Positions 12,422 through 23,839 of a DNA stretch of 64,000 nt are shown here, piece after piece. The stretch spans positions 231,447,733 through 231,511,732 of the forward strand of contig NC_081414.1 of NCBI RefSeq assembly GCF_030272615.1, read 5' to 3'. Position numbers and translations under genes: made by a program. The notes beneath the pieces were generated by a model. That model searched no databases. It was not told the origin of the DNA and worked only from the letters and a program-made list of their open reading frames with translations. Within the stretch, counting starts at the first letter, position 1; every line of letters starts with the position of its first letter. This DNA comes from Cryptomeria japonica (Eukaryota > Streptophyta > Pinopsida > Cupressales > Cupressaceae).

Positions 12422-14245
12422 TTACACAACACCTTTGACAGGTATTCTTGCTTCCATCATGTCCATGTTGAGTTCACCTCCAACATCCTTACAAAAATTA
12501 TGGCCAAGTAACATTCCATATGACGCAGGAACGTTAGCCACCAAGACAGTCATCTTTATTTTATTATCTGGAAAAGCAGCAAATGCAAATTGAGCATCCT
12601 TGATTTTCCCAATAAGAGGCACTTGTTTGTTCTCCATGGAATAACAATGACCAAAAGTTTTGGTCAAGGTCAGCTCCAAAGCTTGAGCCACTTTTGTGGG
12701 CATGACATTATCAGAAGCACCAGAATCCAAGATACAATTGCTCAATTGAAAACCATTGATCAACAGGGAAATGTAAAAAGGTTCTATCTTTCCTTGGGTG
12801 GTAAATGGAATGGTCACCATATGATTGGGCAAATTCTTGGGTTCTTGTGGGATAGTGTTTTCAAGTATAGGATGAGTCTCCTTACTTTTAACAAAATCAG
12901 CTAATCTATCAAATTGATCGGGATTAGCTTGTAAATACTCAGCTTTGGACATTTGAATCTTAGTCTTCCTAGCATGGTCAATAATATCAAAGGCTTGAAA
13001 TGAACCAGCTTGAAAGGGATTAACATTGTCCGATAGTGGTTTGGGGTTGGGTATACTGGGCTTGGGATCAACAGATGAAGCAAGAGGAGGACTTTTGTTA
13101 CTTACTTGGATTTTCGCTGCATCCTTTGGAATATAGGGCAGTGGTGTTCCTCTTTTAGCAATAATAACAGGTGGTTGTAAATCACTTGCGATCTTTGCAA
13201 CTTCTTCTTGTTGGGCCAACCGGGTCTGGGATCTTGTCGTTACAGCAAATGCTTGGCTATGAGTCCTTTCGGCAGCAACAAAGTCATCATAGTGCATGTA
13301 ACATACAGTAGAGTCGCCAGACACTTCTTCTTCTTCTTGTTGAGGAAGAGCAACTTCGTCGGACTGATAATCAAAATAAGAAGACTCATTTTGATCAGTC
13401 TCATAATAGCCAACCACTGCCTTTGAAGGAGGTGGCTCAAGCGCAAGTCTCTCTGGAGGGGGAGGCAACTTGGGTTGATTCGTGGCAGCATAACTGGCAG
13501 CAGTATTACGATATGTCCTTCTTGGGATATCCTTGTATGGTGCGGCGTAGGAATTCTGAGATACTTGCTTCTTTAAAGCAAGAAGTTCATTTGCTAATTT
13601 CTGCACCATAGGATCGGTAGAACCAGAAAATGAACCATCCATAGGTGAACCTCCTTTGGACCGATTAGAATCCTTTTTGATCTTACCAGCTAGGATTAAA
13701 TCATCCTCAATTTCAGTAACCATTGATTGAGCAACTTCTAAATCAGCAAGAGATGCTCGCCTTAAGAAGAAACTGACCTCAGGCAACTGAGTGTTAATGA
13801 AAAAACACTTAAGGTTCTCAGGAGTAGGCTTAGAATTAACAGGAATTCTATTTGCTAATTTGTTAAATTTAGCAATGAATTCACACATGCCTTCATGCGT
13901 ATCTTTCTTCATTTGTGTCAATTGGGCCAACAAGGCATGCTCATCTTTTGCAGGCTTAAAACGTTCCTCGAACTTGTCTCTCAACGAGTTCCACGAAACA
14001 ATCGAACCAACAGTAAGATTTAAAAACCAATCTGCTGGAGGGGTAGCGGCATTCTCTATGAACAAACGAACAACAACATCTTGATGTTCAAATCCAAGAA
14101 CACCACATGCCATATAGAAAGACTTGACATGCTCATTGGGGTGTTGCTTTCCATCGCCATAAAATTTGGGAAGATTTTTGCGAGAACCTTGTGCAAGTGG
14201 ATGAAGAGGTGGGGTTAAGCCAAAGGACCAAAAGCTACTCCCCAT
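12422..14245 (-). CDS. gag: Giant element gag-protease (open, 607 aa)
   Basis: This is the longest intact frame in the element. Residues about 25-160 match a retrotransposon gag domain (KNLPKFYGDGKQHPNEHVKSF, WFLNLTVGSIVSWNSLRDKF, FIAKFNKLANRIP). A polar linker follows, then an aspartic protease near residues 490-600 with the active-site motif ILDSGASDNVMP. No CCHC zinc knuckle is visible. The original start was probably at 14280, where a frame beginning MSNLPPLPP joins after a small frameshift, so the annotated ATG at 14245 may be internal. It lies about 340 bp from the primer binding site. Gag would form the particle and the protease would process it. The frame ends just before the stop-interrupted pol. 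Confidence 0.85.
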   Translation of the reverse strand: MGSSFWSFGLTPPLHPLAQGSRKNLPKFYGDGKQHPNEHVKSFYMACGVLGFEHQDVVVRLFIENAATPPADWFLNLTVGSIVSWNSLRDKFEERFKPAKDEHALLAQLTQMKKDTHEGMCEFIAKFNKLANRIPVNSKPTPENLKCFFINTQLPEVSFFLRRASLADLEVAQSMVTEIEDDLILAGKIKKDSNRSKGGSPMDGSFSGSTDPMVQKLANELLALKKQVSQNSYAAPYKDIPRRTYRNTAASYAATNQPKLPPPPERLALEPPPSKAVVGYYETDQNESSYFDYQSDEVALPQQEEEEVSGDSTVCYMHYDDFVAAERTHSQAFAVTTRSQTRLAQQEEVAKIASDLQPPVIIAKRGTPLPYIPKDAAKIQVSNKSPPLASSVDPKPSIPNPKPLSDNVNPFQAGSFQAFDIIDHARKTKIQMSKAEYLQANPDQFDRLADFVKSKETHPILENTIPQEPKNLPNHMVTIPFTTQGKIEPFYISLLINGFQLSNCILDSGASDNVMPTKVAQALELTLTKTFGHCYSMENKQVPLIGKIKDAQFAFAAFPDNKIKMTVLVANVPASYGMLLGHNFCKDVGGELNMDMMEARIPVKGVV

Positions 14246-14605
14246 GGACCGGAAGGAGGAAGTGGAGGTAGATTAGACATATTAGATAATGAAGGTATCA
14301 ATGGTTTGAAGAAGAAAGAGGAATTTTCACTTGGGATTTATTTCTTCTTTCTAGAGGGAGGATAACTTGTGGTTCGTGATAGGGATGATGTACTAGTGAG
14401 TAAAAAGAATCTAGCTCTTTCAGCAGGAGATATTTCTTCTGAATATTCACCTTTCTTCCGACGAACGTAAACACGCAAACTTTCTAGCTTAAAGAAATGA
14501 AAGAATTTCCAAGCTCTTCTTTCAAAAATAGCAAGACACTAGTCTTCAAACGAAAGCGTGAGGCTTCTGAATGCATCTGTGTCCCCAGCAGAGTCGCCAA
14601 AAAAC
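14246..14605 (-). other. Giant element leader with primer binding site (14582-14599)
   Basis: Six bases after the 5' LTR end (14606), the sense strand reads TGGCGACTCTGCTGGGGA. This is a tRNA-complementary primer binding site of the kind seen in plant Tat-like elements; the precise tRNA is not assigned here. About 330 bp of leader follow before gag. Confidence 0.8.
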
Positions 14606-17600
14606 TGTTGGTTGAAAATTTTGTACTCTCGGGGAAATATAAAAAATTATGGTTTCAACCACAACACACGAGTAAAAACTCTCCTAATTAAGGGAAGGCT
14701 CCCCCTATCTAACTACAACTTGGAAAATAAAATAGGATGGGACAGCAATCTTTCTTCTTTTTTCAAGAAAGACAATATCATTTTCTCTTCACAGAAAAGG
14801 ATAGCGATTGAATATGAACAACAGTAACCACTTTCAAATGAAATGAGAGAAAGGAAATGAAGTTTCTTGAAAGCTCAAAGACTCCCGTCACTTCCTTCAG
14901 GATGGGATAGCAATATCAAGCTCAAGGACTTGACTATTGGAAGTCCTATCTACCCTTTGCTATACTAAATTTTACAACGAATAAAAGACAACAACTCAAA
15001 GACTGGAATAATTTATTCTTTCAACACAAAGACAAGAAATAATGCAAGCTCAAAGACTTGCTACTATTTCTCATCAAACAATAATTTTTCCCTCAAGAAT
15101 AGACGCGAGCTCAAAGACTTGCTACTCCTTCAAGAGAGTTTCCTATTTTAATTAATCTTCTTTACTTGCAGCTCAAAGACTTTAAATCAGATTGGACTAA
15201 GCTCCTTTAGAAACACTTTGCATAGAAGAAATAAAAAGATTCAAACTCAAACATGTAGCTCAAAGAATCAAAACTTGAGTAATCCTCCTTTATTATTCTT
15301 CAAAACCTTCAATTCACATACATAAGCTCAAAGACTTCTTGCTGTAAATTTGGCAGAGTTTTTGCTTGCTTTCCCAAAAGATGATAATTACAATGGACTC
15401 CTCAAGTATTTATAGAAGAGGAGCCTTGAGAAAAAGGTGGGAGGATCCTAACTAACTTGAGAGATTCTCTCAACCACCAAAACTCATTCAATAACTAACT
15501 GAGACTTCATTAACTAACTAAGAGTTACGCCAAATAACTAAGACTTATTCCAACTACAGTCCTAATAAGACACAACTTGTAGTTGCCTTACATATAATTA
15601 CAAAAGTGCAACTAATGTGTAACTTACATTTTACAAAAAATACTTTTACATGTAACTTGTCAAAACTAAATTACAACTAAAGATTACAAAAAAGGAATAT
15701 TCAACTAAGTGTTGAAAAACACTTAAGTTGTATTTTATGAAGACACAAATCCTTGAAATTTTCGGATGCTCGCTTGTAGTTCCTCGGGATTTGGTTCATG
15801 GGTGTTCTTGGCAACAACCATAGTCTTCACAATAGTGTCATGACAACGGAGGAGCGCAAACTTGTTTTTATTCACAATAGACTAGATTTCATGCAGAAAG
15901 ACTTGGTGATTCATCAATGCTTGAATCGAAGTTGCCAAGAATTGTTCGCTCCTCCATTCATTATGAATCCTCATCTGTAAATCAGCAAGAACTTCTTCTT
16001 CTGGAATCAACTCTCCATCCTGACTTACTATGTTGCAAGAGGCCCTTTCACAATGTGAGACAATATCTCGGTAAACTTTGCCCCGAAACCTCTTTGCATC
16101 ACCAATCTCCTCAATGAGGGATTTAAGAACAAGGGTCCTGTTGTCTAGGAGTTCTTCAAATTCCAAGTACATAACCCTGGAAGAGATGATGGCATAATCC
16201 TGCAAAATACTCAGTTGTTGTTGGGGCATGGTACACCAAAATGTCAAACTTTATTCAACACTTTCCAAGTTCTTTTTGAAAGTATTAGTAGTTTGATCTA
16301 GTTTCTCCTCGACAGTTTCCAACTTAGACATTATTTGAAAAATGTCTTTCATTACCTGTACACATTGATCATGAAGTCGATCAACCCAGGAATCCAGTGC
16401 TTGTACTTTCTGAGTAGCCCTCTCCACTCCATGAATTGATTCTTGGGAACCAGAGGAACCTATGGAGTTACTCCCTTCAGCAGTAGGTTTTGTAATTTTA
16501 TGAACGACCGCCATAAGTTGTCGGTTTTCCTCTTCTAGCTTGTCTTTCTTTGCTAGAAGATCATCACACCTTTGCACCAGTGAAGCAACAGAAAATTGAG
16601 CATCATGTTTAATGACCTCATGCACTTGTTTTCCCAACTCTATCCTTGTAACGTTATAATCAACAGCTGACATTTCTTCAAGTGGCTTATCTGCAATAGG
16701 TTCCACAATTTCAGCTACCTTCATCTTGTTGCTATCAACAGTTACCCTAGAGACAGTCTTGGCCTTCTTAGCAACTTTGGATCTGGACTGTTTGAGTTGC
16801 TGGTAATCAAAGGCATCAGGTGAAATTTCTTGCTTCTTCCTTTTTGGGGTAAAAGAACTAAGCCATGGAGGCAAAGTCATCAACTCCCCTCTAGTCACAG
16901 CCGTAGGCAAAGGAGAAGCAGTTTCTGTTTGAATCACCATGGTCATCCTGGGAGGAATATCTATTTGGACAGTGACCATGGTTTGCTCAGTTACCAATGG
17001 GCATGAAGATTGCCTCATGAATTCTTCAAAACCAGAAGTGGAAGTATGAATTTTTGATAACTGAATGCAAGTAGGAATATTCTCAGGAACTTTCAACACA
17101 CTCTCTTGTTGATGATTAGGAGATGGCTTGTATGCTGAAATGGGAATTGCATTCTGAGGAGACTCATCCACAAGCAAATCAGGAGGAGAAAGAGGCGTCT
17201 CGATGGAAATTGGAGGAATGACCTCATGAGGTGAATCTGAAACTGGAGACTTAGGAGCATCATCAGATTGTTGCCCCTCTTCTGGATTATCCAGATCAAT
17301 CACCTGTACATGGAGTCGTGATTTTTCCTTCCCACGAATAGTTGTCTCCTCAAGAGGAAGCACTACTGTACGATTGACTCGTAACTTGATCCTTGTGCCC
17401 GAAGATGAAGCACCCTCCTTTTTGTCAATCTGAATCTCAGATTTCCATCCAAGAGGCCCTGTAGAATCATCTTCTTTACCAACCTTGATTTTTATAAGTC
17501 TAACAACATTACTTTTCAGCCATGCGTTAGTGTTGGCCAAGATAGGCTAAAATATTTCAAGGATGGAGATGCACTCTTTGTGTGACCATTGGATCAAAGG

Positions 17601-20600
17601 AAGTGGAGCTTCCTCAACCCTCTGTGAAGTGTATTCAGGTTCAAGTATATGCCCGTCATCAATCATCCCTTGTGGGATATCTGCCAAGTTCAAATCAACA
17701 ATTTGCTCAACAAGTGAGCCTACAGTAATCCATCTTTAGAACTTCGGCTTCTCTGCGAAGATCTACCCAAATGTCTTCAATGCGATGAACATGCACAAAG
17801 GATTTCTTGATTTTCTCCTTCATTCCTCTATAATCAAAATCAGCTCTAGGTTTAAACCTTATGAGCTTGATTTCCTGCAATTCAGCCTCCATGGCCTTAG
17901 CCTTCACAGATGTGACAAGGGAGTATCGGCCAATTTTCAATGGGTTTGTGGTAGAGATCTCCATTCCAACCTTGTGCTTAGCAGACTTAAAAGTGTGAAC
18001 AACCATGATCTGTCTTCCCAACTCCATAAGAATTATCTTATCAGTTGGGTATCTCAGAAGCATGTATGGCTGACCATCATAGCATCCTATCCTCATATAG
18101 GTGAAGGTGGGAAATTGCAGAAACAAACACCCATACTCAGACACCTTGACCCATGCCTCATCTGATACTCTTTAGTTCTTGAGATTTCTGTCAAACTGAC
18201 ACATGAAATATCTGAAGAATGCATCTTGGATCCTTCTGAAATGTAGTCTACTAGGTCTAAACGGCAACTGGTCATAATATTCCCAAACTGGTATATGCGA
18301 GCGATCACCCTTGGTAGAAAGACCTGGAAAGTGTCTAAGTGATGTCGCTAAATATACCAAATAAGAATTCATGAAGAAGGTCATGGTGGTAGGAACTGCT
18401 GCAAGTTGTTTGCACGAGGCATCGTTGATGACTTCCCCCCATGAAATGTGAAGTGATTGCCGTATGAACATAATGAACTGATACATCCATAGCTCAAAGA
18501 CATTGGAATGCTCAAGACCCATCATCCTACTGAGAAGAGTGATGGTGTCTCCTATCTCCCATTTGAAATCACAATGGTACAACTTTGCCCACCTTGTGAA
18601 GGAAGGTCGTGGCTCTTGGATCCGCCTATTGATGTGTCACTTGCAATCTTTTTCCCTCTTCACGTAATATTCCGCTGCACTTTCTTTGGTGATTTCCATA
18701 TAAACAAGTGTAGGAGGTATTCTGAAGGCCTTCTTGATTGTATCCGCATCGAGATGAATTATAGCTTCACCATCATCATTTTTTATGACTCTTGATTCCT
18801 TGTCAAAATCATGGGCGCATGCAAGAATGAACTCAGGTTCTAGGGTAGCCACTAGGAAGGAAGATGCATGATGGACATGGTTGTCCAACAGCCGCTGCAA
18901 GTTATTATCTTGTGGATCTTCTACCTTGTTGACGAATTTTGTCGTATCAATGTGCCCTATCTGATGAATTGATTGTGAACCTGGAATGCTGTGATGAAGA
19001 CTCAAAAGAGTTAAGGCAACATCATAGTCAGCTGCAAACATCATTCTTCCTTCTCCAAATGGGTAAAACTTTGATTCTTGAATTTCACAATTTTGTGAGA
19101 GGAAGAGGGGAAATATGTAGAAATGGGAAAATCTTGACTTTGACCAATTTTGGATCTTGAGAGAATTTTTGCAAGTATACAAGTTGGAAAGGACATACAT
19201 GCAATCGGGGTTTTAAAACCGGAATACAAGGACACTTTTAAATTCGAAAATGGAGAAATGGACAAAAAATGAGATTTTGACTTGCAGAAAATGATGGAAA
19301 TGGAAAGTACAGATATGGGGAACATGAATGGGAAAATTCGGGAAAGTCGTTTGCGTGAAAATGGGAAGAACTCTTCAACATGTAATCCGGTTTTAAAAAC
19401 CCGAATTTGCAAGGGAGGGGTATTTCACACTTTTCAACTTGGAATTTTAACCAAAAATGGTTAAATTCCTTAACCGTAGGGGAAGAACAAGAGTTTTCAG
19501 CGAACTTGTAATCGAGATTAAAAATCCTGAATACAAGTAAAGAGGGAATTTTGGGAAGAACAATGCAATTGAAAAATTGCATACCAAGGGGAAAATTTCT
19601 CTCACAAAACCGATTTTTGGGGGAAGAACAACACATGCCAAAAATGCAACTAAGAAAGGAAAACAAGAAAACAAGAAAATAACAAAATGAAGGAAAGAAA
19701 GGAAAGAGAACATACCTTTCTTCAAACTGAAAATGCCTCTTCAAGAAATGAAACCAATTCTTGGAAAGAAGGAAAACCAATAAATAGAAGCAATCCGCAA
19801 TGCCAAACCCTTAACACGTTTTTCAAAAATGCCCCAATATGATAAATGAAGCAGCGATTCCAAACTTGGAGAACTGAAATGCCAATGAGAGAGCACACCC
19901 AAGAGGATTCGAACAAAACGCCTAAAGAGGAGTAGAAGAAATAATGACAAGTGTATGCAAAACGTGGCCAAAGGAATCACGTGGAGAAAAACGTGGCCAC
20001 CATTTGCATCTTCAATGGCATCAATAAATAGCTCAAATCTCCTCCCAAACTCCACGCCTAGGTGAGAGAGGGCAAAACGATTTAGGAGTTTGCAGTTTGT
20101 TGGAGATTTAATCAACCAAAATGTGGCATTAAAGAAAAACATGGTTGCTGATTTAGGGCGAAAAACCAGTTAATGCAACCTCCAAATGTCACGAAAGGTG
20201 TCCAAGAATGCATGAAAATAGGATGCAAACCAAAACCCCTCCTTCCTCCAACAATCTCTCTACAAAATTTGCCTTGAAATGGTCAAAAATCATTTTTCCT
20301 TGCATTTCGAGTTTTTTGGAACAAAAGACAAGTTCGAATTTGCCTAAGGGAATGCAAATTGGGTTTTTGGGAGAGAATGACAAGTTTTAATTTCACTTTT
20401 TCCACTTACAAACCAAAATCGGGATTTTTAAGACAAATAGCAAGTTTAAAATTTTACTTTTTCACTTACTAGGCCAAAATAGGGGTTTTTTGGAGCAAAC
20501 TGCAAGTTTAAAATTGTCAAAAATGCACTAGCAAGGCAAAATCGGGTTTTTTTGAGAGGAATACAAGTTTTATTTACTTGTAAAAGGGAAATAAAAACCC

Positions 20601-21109
20601 TATAATGGGGATTTAAAATCCCTATTACATGTGAAAACCATTAAAGTAGGGGGTTTCTGACCAAACTGCAAGTTTACTTGTAATTGAGCCAAAAAATCCC
20701 TATTTTAATTAAACAAGACCAAAAAACAATAAAAAAGACAAAAAGAAGAAAGGGAAATTTAAAACAAACTGCAAGTAACATCTTTTAATAAAAATGCACA
20801 TGTAGTAAGCTAAAAATTCCCCTATTTCAACCAAAACAATGAATATCATTAAAACTTGCAGTGTGAAGAAAATTCTCCACCTGCAGTCGGGGTTTGAAAA
20901 CCTGAAATTGAAGGAAAGACATAGCAAACGAACCCAGAATTTGACGAAATTCGAAACACAGTTCGAGGATGGACTGAGAATTAAGCCAGTCTAAGGATTG
21001 GTCGAAATTTTGCCCTGGGAAGCGTGCCATAGAGTAAAAATTTTCATTTCTTTTCACAAAATTTTTATGTAGTGGTCCTTCATTTTTGGAAACAAAAATG
21101 AGGACAAGC
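14606..21109 (-). repeat. Giant LTR copy 2 (5' LTR, 6,504 bp)
   Basis: The right LTR of the full element, collinear with copy 1 from end to end. It keeps about 170 bp at 15570-15735 that copy 1 lost, and lacks about 125 bp in the N-terminal part of the U3 gene (junction near 18963). Its U5 end abuts the primer binding site. The U5 region (about 14870-15350) carries the repeated AGCTCAAAGACT motif. Confidence 0.9.
15735..19044 (-). pseudogene. U3-resident gene, copy 2 (least damaged middle)
   Basis: Same gene as at 2907-6325, in the same position of the other LTR. Start MMFAADYDVALTLL at 19044; stop at 15735. The largest open piece, 17540-16251 (429 codons), spans the Ser/Pro-rich middle, the conserved LPPWLSSFTPKRKKQEIS motif, a basic nuclear-localisation-like cluster (KVAKKAKTVSR) and a long Glu/Lys/Leu/Gln-rich segment likely to be coiled coil. 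Other open pieces are 18582-18172, 18144-17707 and 16247-15882. Breaks differ partly from copy 1, so each LTR decayed independently after insertion. Near the N-terminus a deletion removes the KYKYDKYQNE segment. No known family is recognised. Confidence 0.7.
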
Positions 21110-21182
21110 AGCTTCAAGAAAAAATGGATGTGCTCAATGCAAAGATATCCTTTCAAGAACAACAAATCAAAGAGCAAATCAG

Positions 21183-22669
21183 GTGATGAGAACGAAGGAC
21201 AAACCAAAATAATAATTATTATTAATTAATGTAATAATTATTTATTTATTATTAAATATTATTATTTAATATTTATAATATTCTCAATATCAATATTTAT
21301 TAATCAATATTACTGTACATTAATACTTAATTGATATATATATATACACACACAACACAGTTATTTAGATGCAGCGATTGATGCGTATTGGTATATTTGA
21401 ACCGCAGTGATAACAAATATATATTATTGCTAAACATATATGTTAAGGCTAAAAGATATGTTATAATGCACAATAGAAATATAAAGCAGCGAACCAAATA
21501 TTTGGTTAAGCATATAGTCATACCCGATGAGTGTACACGTTGATGTTTAAAGACAGCGATAACAAAAGAGAATTAATTTAATATGAAGAGACGTGATTCT
21601 CTTGTGAGGTGGCGGCTATTAACAAATGGTGTTTTCTCTGGAGAAATGTCTAGATTCAAACGGTATGTCTTTTGAATGCATATGAAGATATATATAAGGC
21701 AGATTCAAATCATTTTAAAAAGGGGGAGCTCTACAGGGACAGTGGGGGGACTGCCCAGATATGTCCTATGTGCCATGACTAATATATATGTCAATCTTTA
21801 ATCATGCAAGCCATCATAATACGACATCTATAGGAGCAGTTTCTCTATTAAAAATTCAGTAAGCAACTATCAAGAATGTGTAGGATACGTGACATGACTA
21901 AATTCTGATATAAGCAACAAATTGCTATTTGGCGTGGTCAATAGTTTCTAAATAGTATGTAATTTAACTAACAGTCATACAATTAAACATAGAAGAAAAG
22001 GGAGATTTACAACTGGAAGAATTCATAATTTCATACATATTACTGTAACTTCGTATTTACACATAATAAATAATTTACCATGGAACTCGAATAACCTTCG
22101 ATAATCATAAAGAAATTTAATAACATGAACTGATATAAATGCCTTTCCAGGGGGAGGGGATTAGGAGATATTAATGCTCAGGAAGATCATTCATATCAGA
22201 CCAGAAATGTTATGAAGTTACAGGCAATAACCCCCTTGTCCTTGGTGGTATGCACAGGGATGTGCTTAATACGAATGTTTAATATATGAAACCCGATAAT
22301 GTTTCTATGCAGAATTTAACAGGAATGTTTAGATAGAGAGATATTCAGTAGGGAAAGGAATACTCAGAAGTCATCCAGATCAGATCAGAACTGTTATTAA
22401 GTACTAGACTGTAACATTTTGGTTCTGGGTGGTATGCTCAGGAATGTGCTAATTATGTACAACCCGATAATTTTTTATACAGGATTTAATAATAATATTT
22501 AATAGTAATGTTAATATAGACTATAATACATAAGGCAGTCATACTTGATCTCATATGTCAGATCTGTCTGCTATTGCAGCTATTAGATAGACTAATAATT
22601 TGAGTTTTAGGAATTGGCAGTGCTAATAATTTATATTGTAGAGAATATAATTTGATTTGACTTATTAAC

Positions 22670-22673
<4 letters not shown>
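21183..22673. other. AT-rich DNA with an imperfect duplication
   Basis: No gene is recognised. The region 22175-22550 contains two imperfect tandem units of about 180-190 bp that share CATATCAGACCAGAA/CAGATCAGATCAGAA, GGTGGTATGC(A/T)CAGG and ACCCGATAAT. The first part (21200-21340) is nearly all A and T. Confidence 0.5.

Positions 22674-22738
<65 letters not shown>
22674..22738. repeat. (AT)n microsatellite
   Basis: About 65 bp of uninterrupted AT dinucleotide. It creates an artificial Tyr-Ile reading frame on the minus strand. Confidence 0.95.
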
Positions 22739-22743
<5 letters not shown>

Positions 22744-22868
22744 GATTCAGATCAATAACAATATTAAATTGTATAATCAGAAAGAACTTCATAATAATAT
22801 AATTATAGAAAATAATATCATGATTATAATTATTATAATATTTTACAAGAACTGTTCCGCAGTAAAAT

Positions 22869-23761
22869 TGTTGTTTGTAATTAGGGCTGGCGGATTCCAA
22901 TTGCCTTGGGCAACATTGGAATCTGCCTCCATCATATAGGGTCAGGCCCAATACCTCTCGGCTCACACCTAAAAGGCTTCCACGCTACATCCAAACCCAA
23001 CTCGCCTCCATGATAGGGCTGACCCTATCCAATTCACTTAAAAGGAATTAAAATAATTAAAATGTTTATTTGCAAAGAAGGCCGACATGATTGAGAAGTA
23101 ATATGACTCCTATAAATATAGCATATACTTCTCATTATCATTCATTCAGTTTTTAAGCAGATGCAAAATATATTTTGAGGAAGCGAAATTCATATTAAGG
23201 CAGTTGGCAACAACGAACTTCATTAGATGGTAGCAGATCACTAATAGGCAACAACGAACTTCATTAGATGGCAACAGATCACTAATAGGGGACAACGAAC
23301 TTCATTAAAGGGCAGCAAATCATTATTGGAGACAACGAACTTCATCAAAGGCAGCAGACCATCTCCAAAAGATAGAGAACTCCATTGAAGGACTGTGAAC
23401 TACTTGAAAGGTGTTGCTACCCTTGTAACACACAGAAAATCTGATGAGGAGGACTGCAAATCATAATCTTCATTAGCAAACTAATTGTGAAGACTTCTAT
23501 CTCATCTTCCTTGTGACTGCAACCTCTATACTCCAGATAAGTGTGTAATGTTCAGTTGAATTCAAAATCATAATCAGATCCGAGGATCTTTTGGCTGGGT
23601 TTTTCCTCCTAGGAGGTTTTCCCAGGGTAACTGCGCTTTGTCCTTTTGCATTTCATTTCCTTTACTATGCTTAAATCTGGAAAACAATAAATTAATTAAC
23701 CTAGTTTAAACTAATTCTGATTTTCTGAGTTTTATTCAATCTGAAAGTACTAAAATTAACA
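22869..23761 (+). repeat. Copia 5' LTR with 41 bp tandem repeats
   Basis: 893 bp. A probable TATA-type box (CTATAAATATAG) is at about 23110-23122. Four tandem units of 38-41 bp (23206-23366) share ACAACGAACTTCATTA and GCAGATCA. The same array is in the 3' LTR. Confidence 0.93.
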
Positions 23762-23839
23762 TGGTATCAAAGCTATAGGTTAGATCAATCTTCAGATTTA
23801 AAATTCAGTACACCTTTATTTTCAGATTGTTGTAGCTTT

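Larger units (their letters stand above)
1944..21109 (-). mobile_element. Full-length Ty3/gypsy (Tat-like) retrotransposon with giant LTRs
   Basis: The element is 19,166 bp long on the minus strand. Two 6.5 kb direct repeats (1944-8424 and 14606-21109) flank a 6.2 kb interior coding gag, protease, RNase H-like domain, reverse transcriptase, RNase H and integrase. On the plus strand each repeat begins TGTTGGTTG, and the left one ends GAGGACAACA. In the element's own sense this is TGTTGTCCTC...CAACCAACA. The duplication AGCTT lies at 1939-1943 and 21110-21114; the last two bases of the right LTR are then read as mutated (GC for CA). A primer-binding-site-like sequence abuts the right (5') LTR, which shows that the repeats are LTRs and not a segmental duplication. 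By eye the LTRs differ at about 5-6% of sites in a 340 bp sample, plus several indels. Confidence 0.9.
1878..21182 (+). pseudogene. Coding exon split by the giant retrotransposon (pieces 1878-1943 and 21115-21182)
   Basis: The plus-strand frame at 1878-1943 includes an ATG at 1902 and reads MNVSPSPTKFSKEL up to the element's left target duplication. Counting AGCTT once, the same frame continues without a stop from 21115 (QEKMDVLNAKISFQEQQ and on) to 21182. A plausible splice donor (AG then GTGATG) follows there. An in-frame stop at 1875-1877, reading TAG just before the open part, could instead be a splice acceptor. The peptide is rich in Q, E and K and looks like a short coiled coil. The family is not recognised; similar tails occur in plant En/Spm-type transposase genes, but this is only a guess. 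The clean frame continuity supports an insertion into a coding exon. Confidence 0.55.

Noticed and set aside
1944-21109. Tandem segmental duplication of 6.5 kb instead of LTRs
   Set aside because: The repeats have TG...CA-type ends, a flanking 5 bp duplication, a primer-site-like sequence exactly at the inner edge, and gag/pol between them. Solo copies with their own duplications exist elsewhere in the window.
22673-22966. Minus-strand frame with a Tyr-Ile repeat tail
   Set aside because: It is produced by the AT microsatellite and the copia LTR edge.
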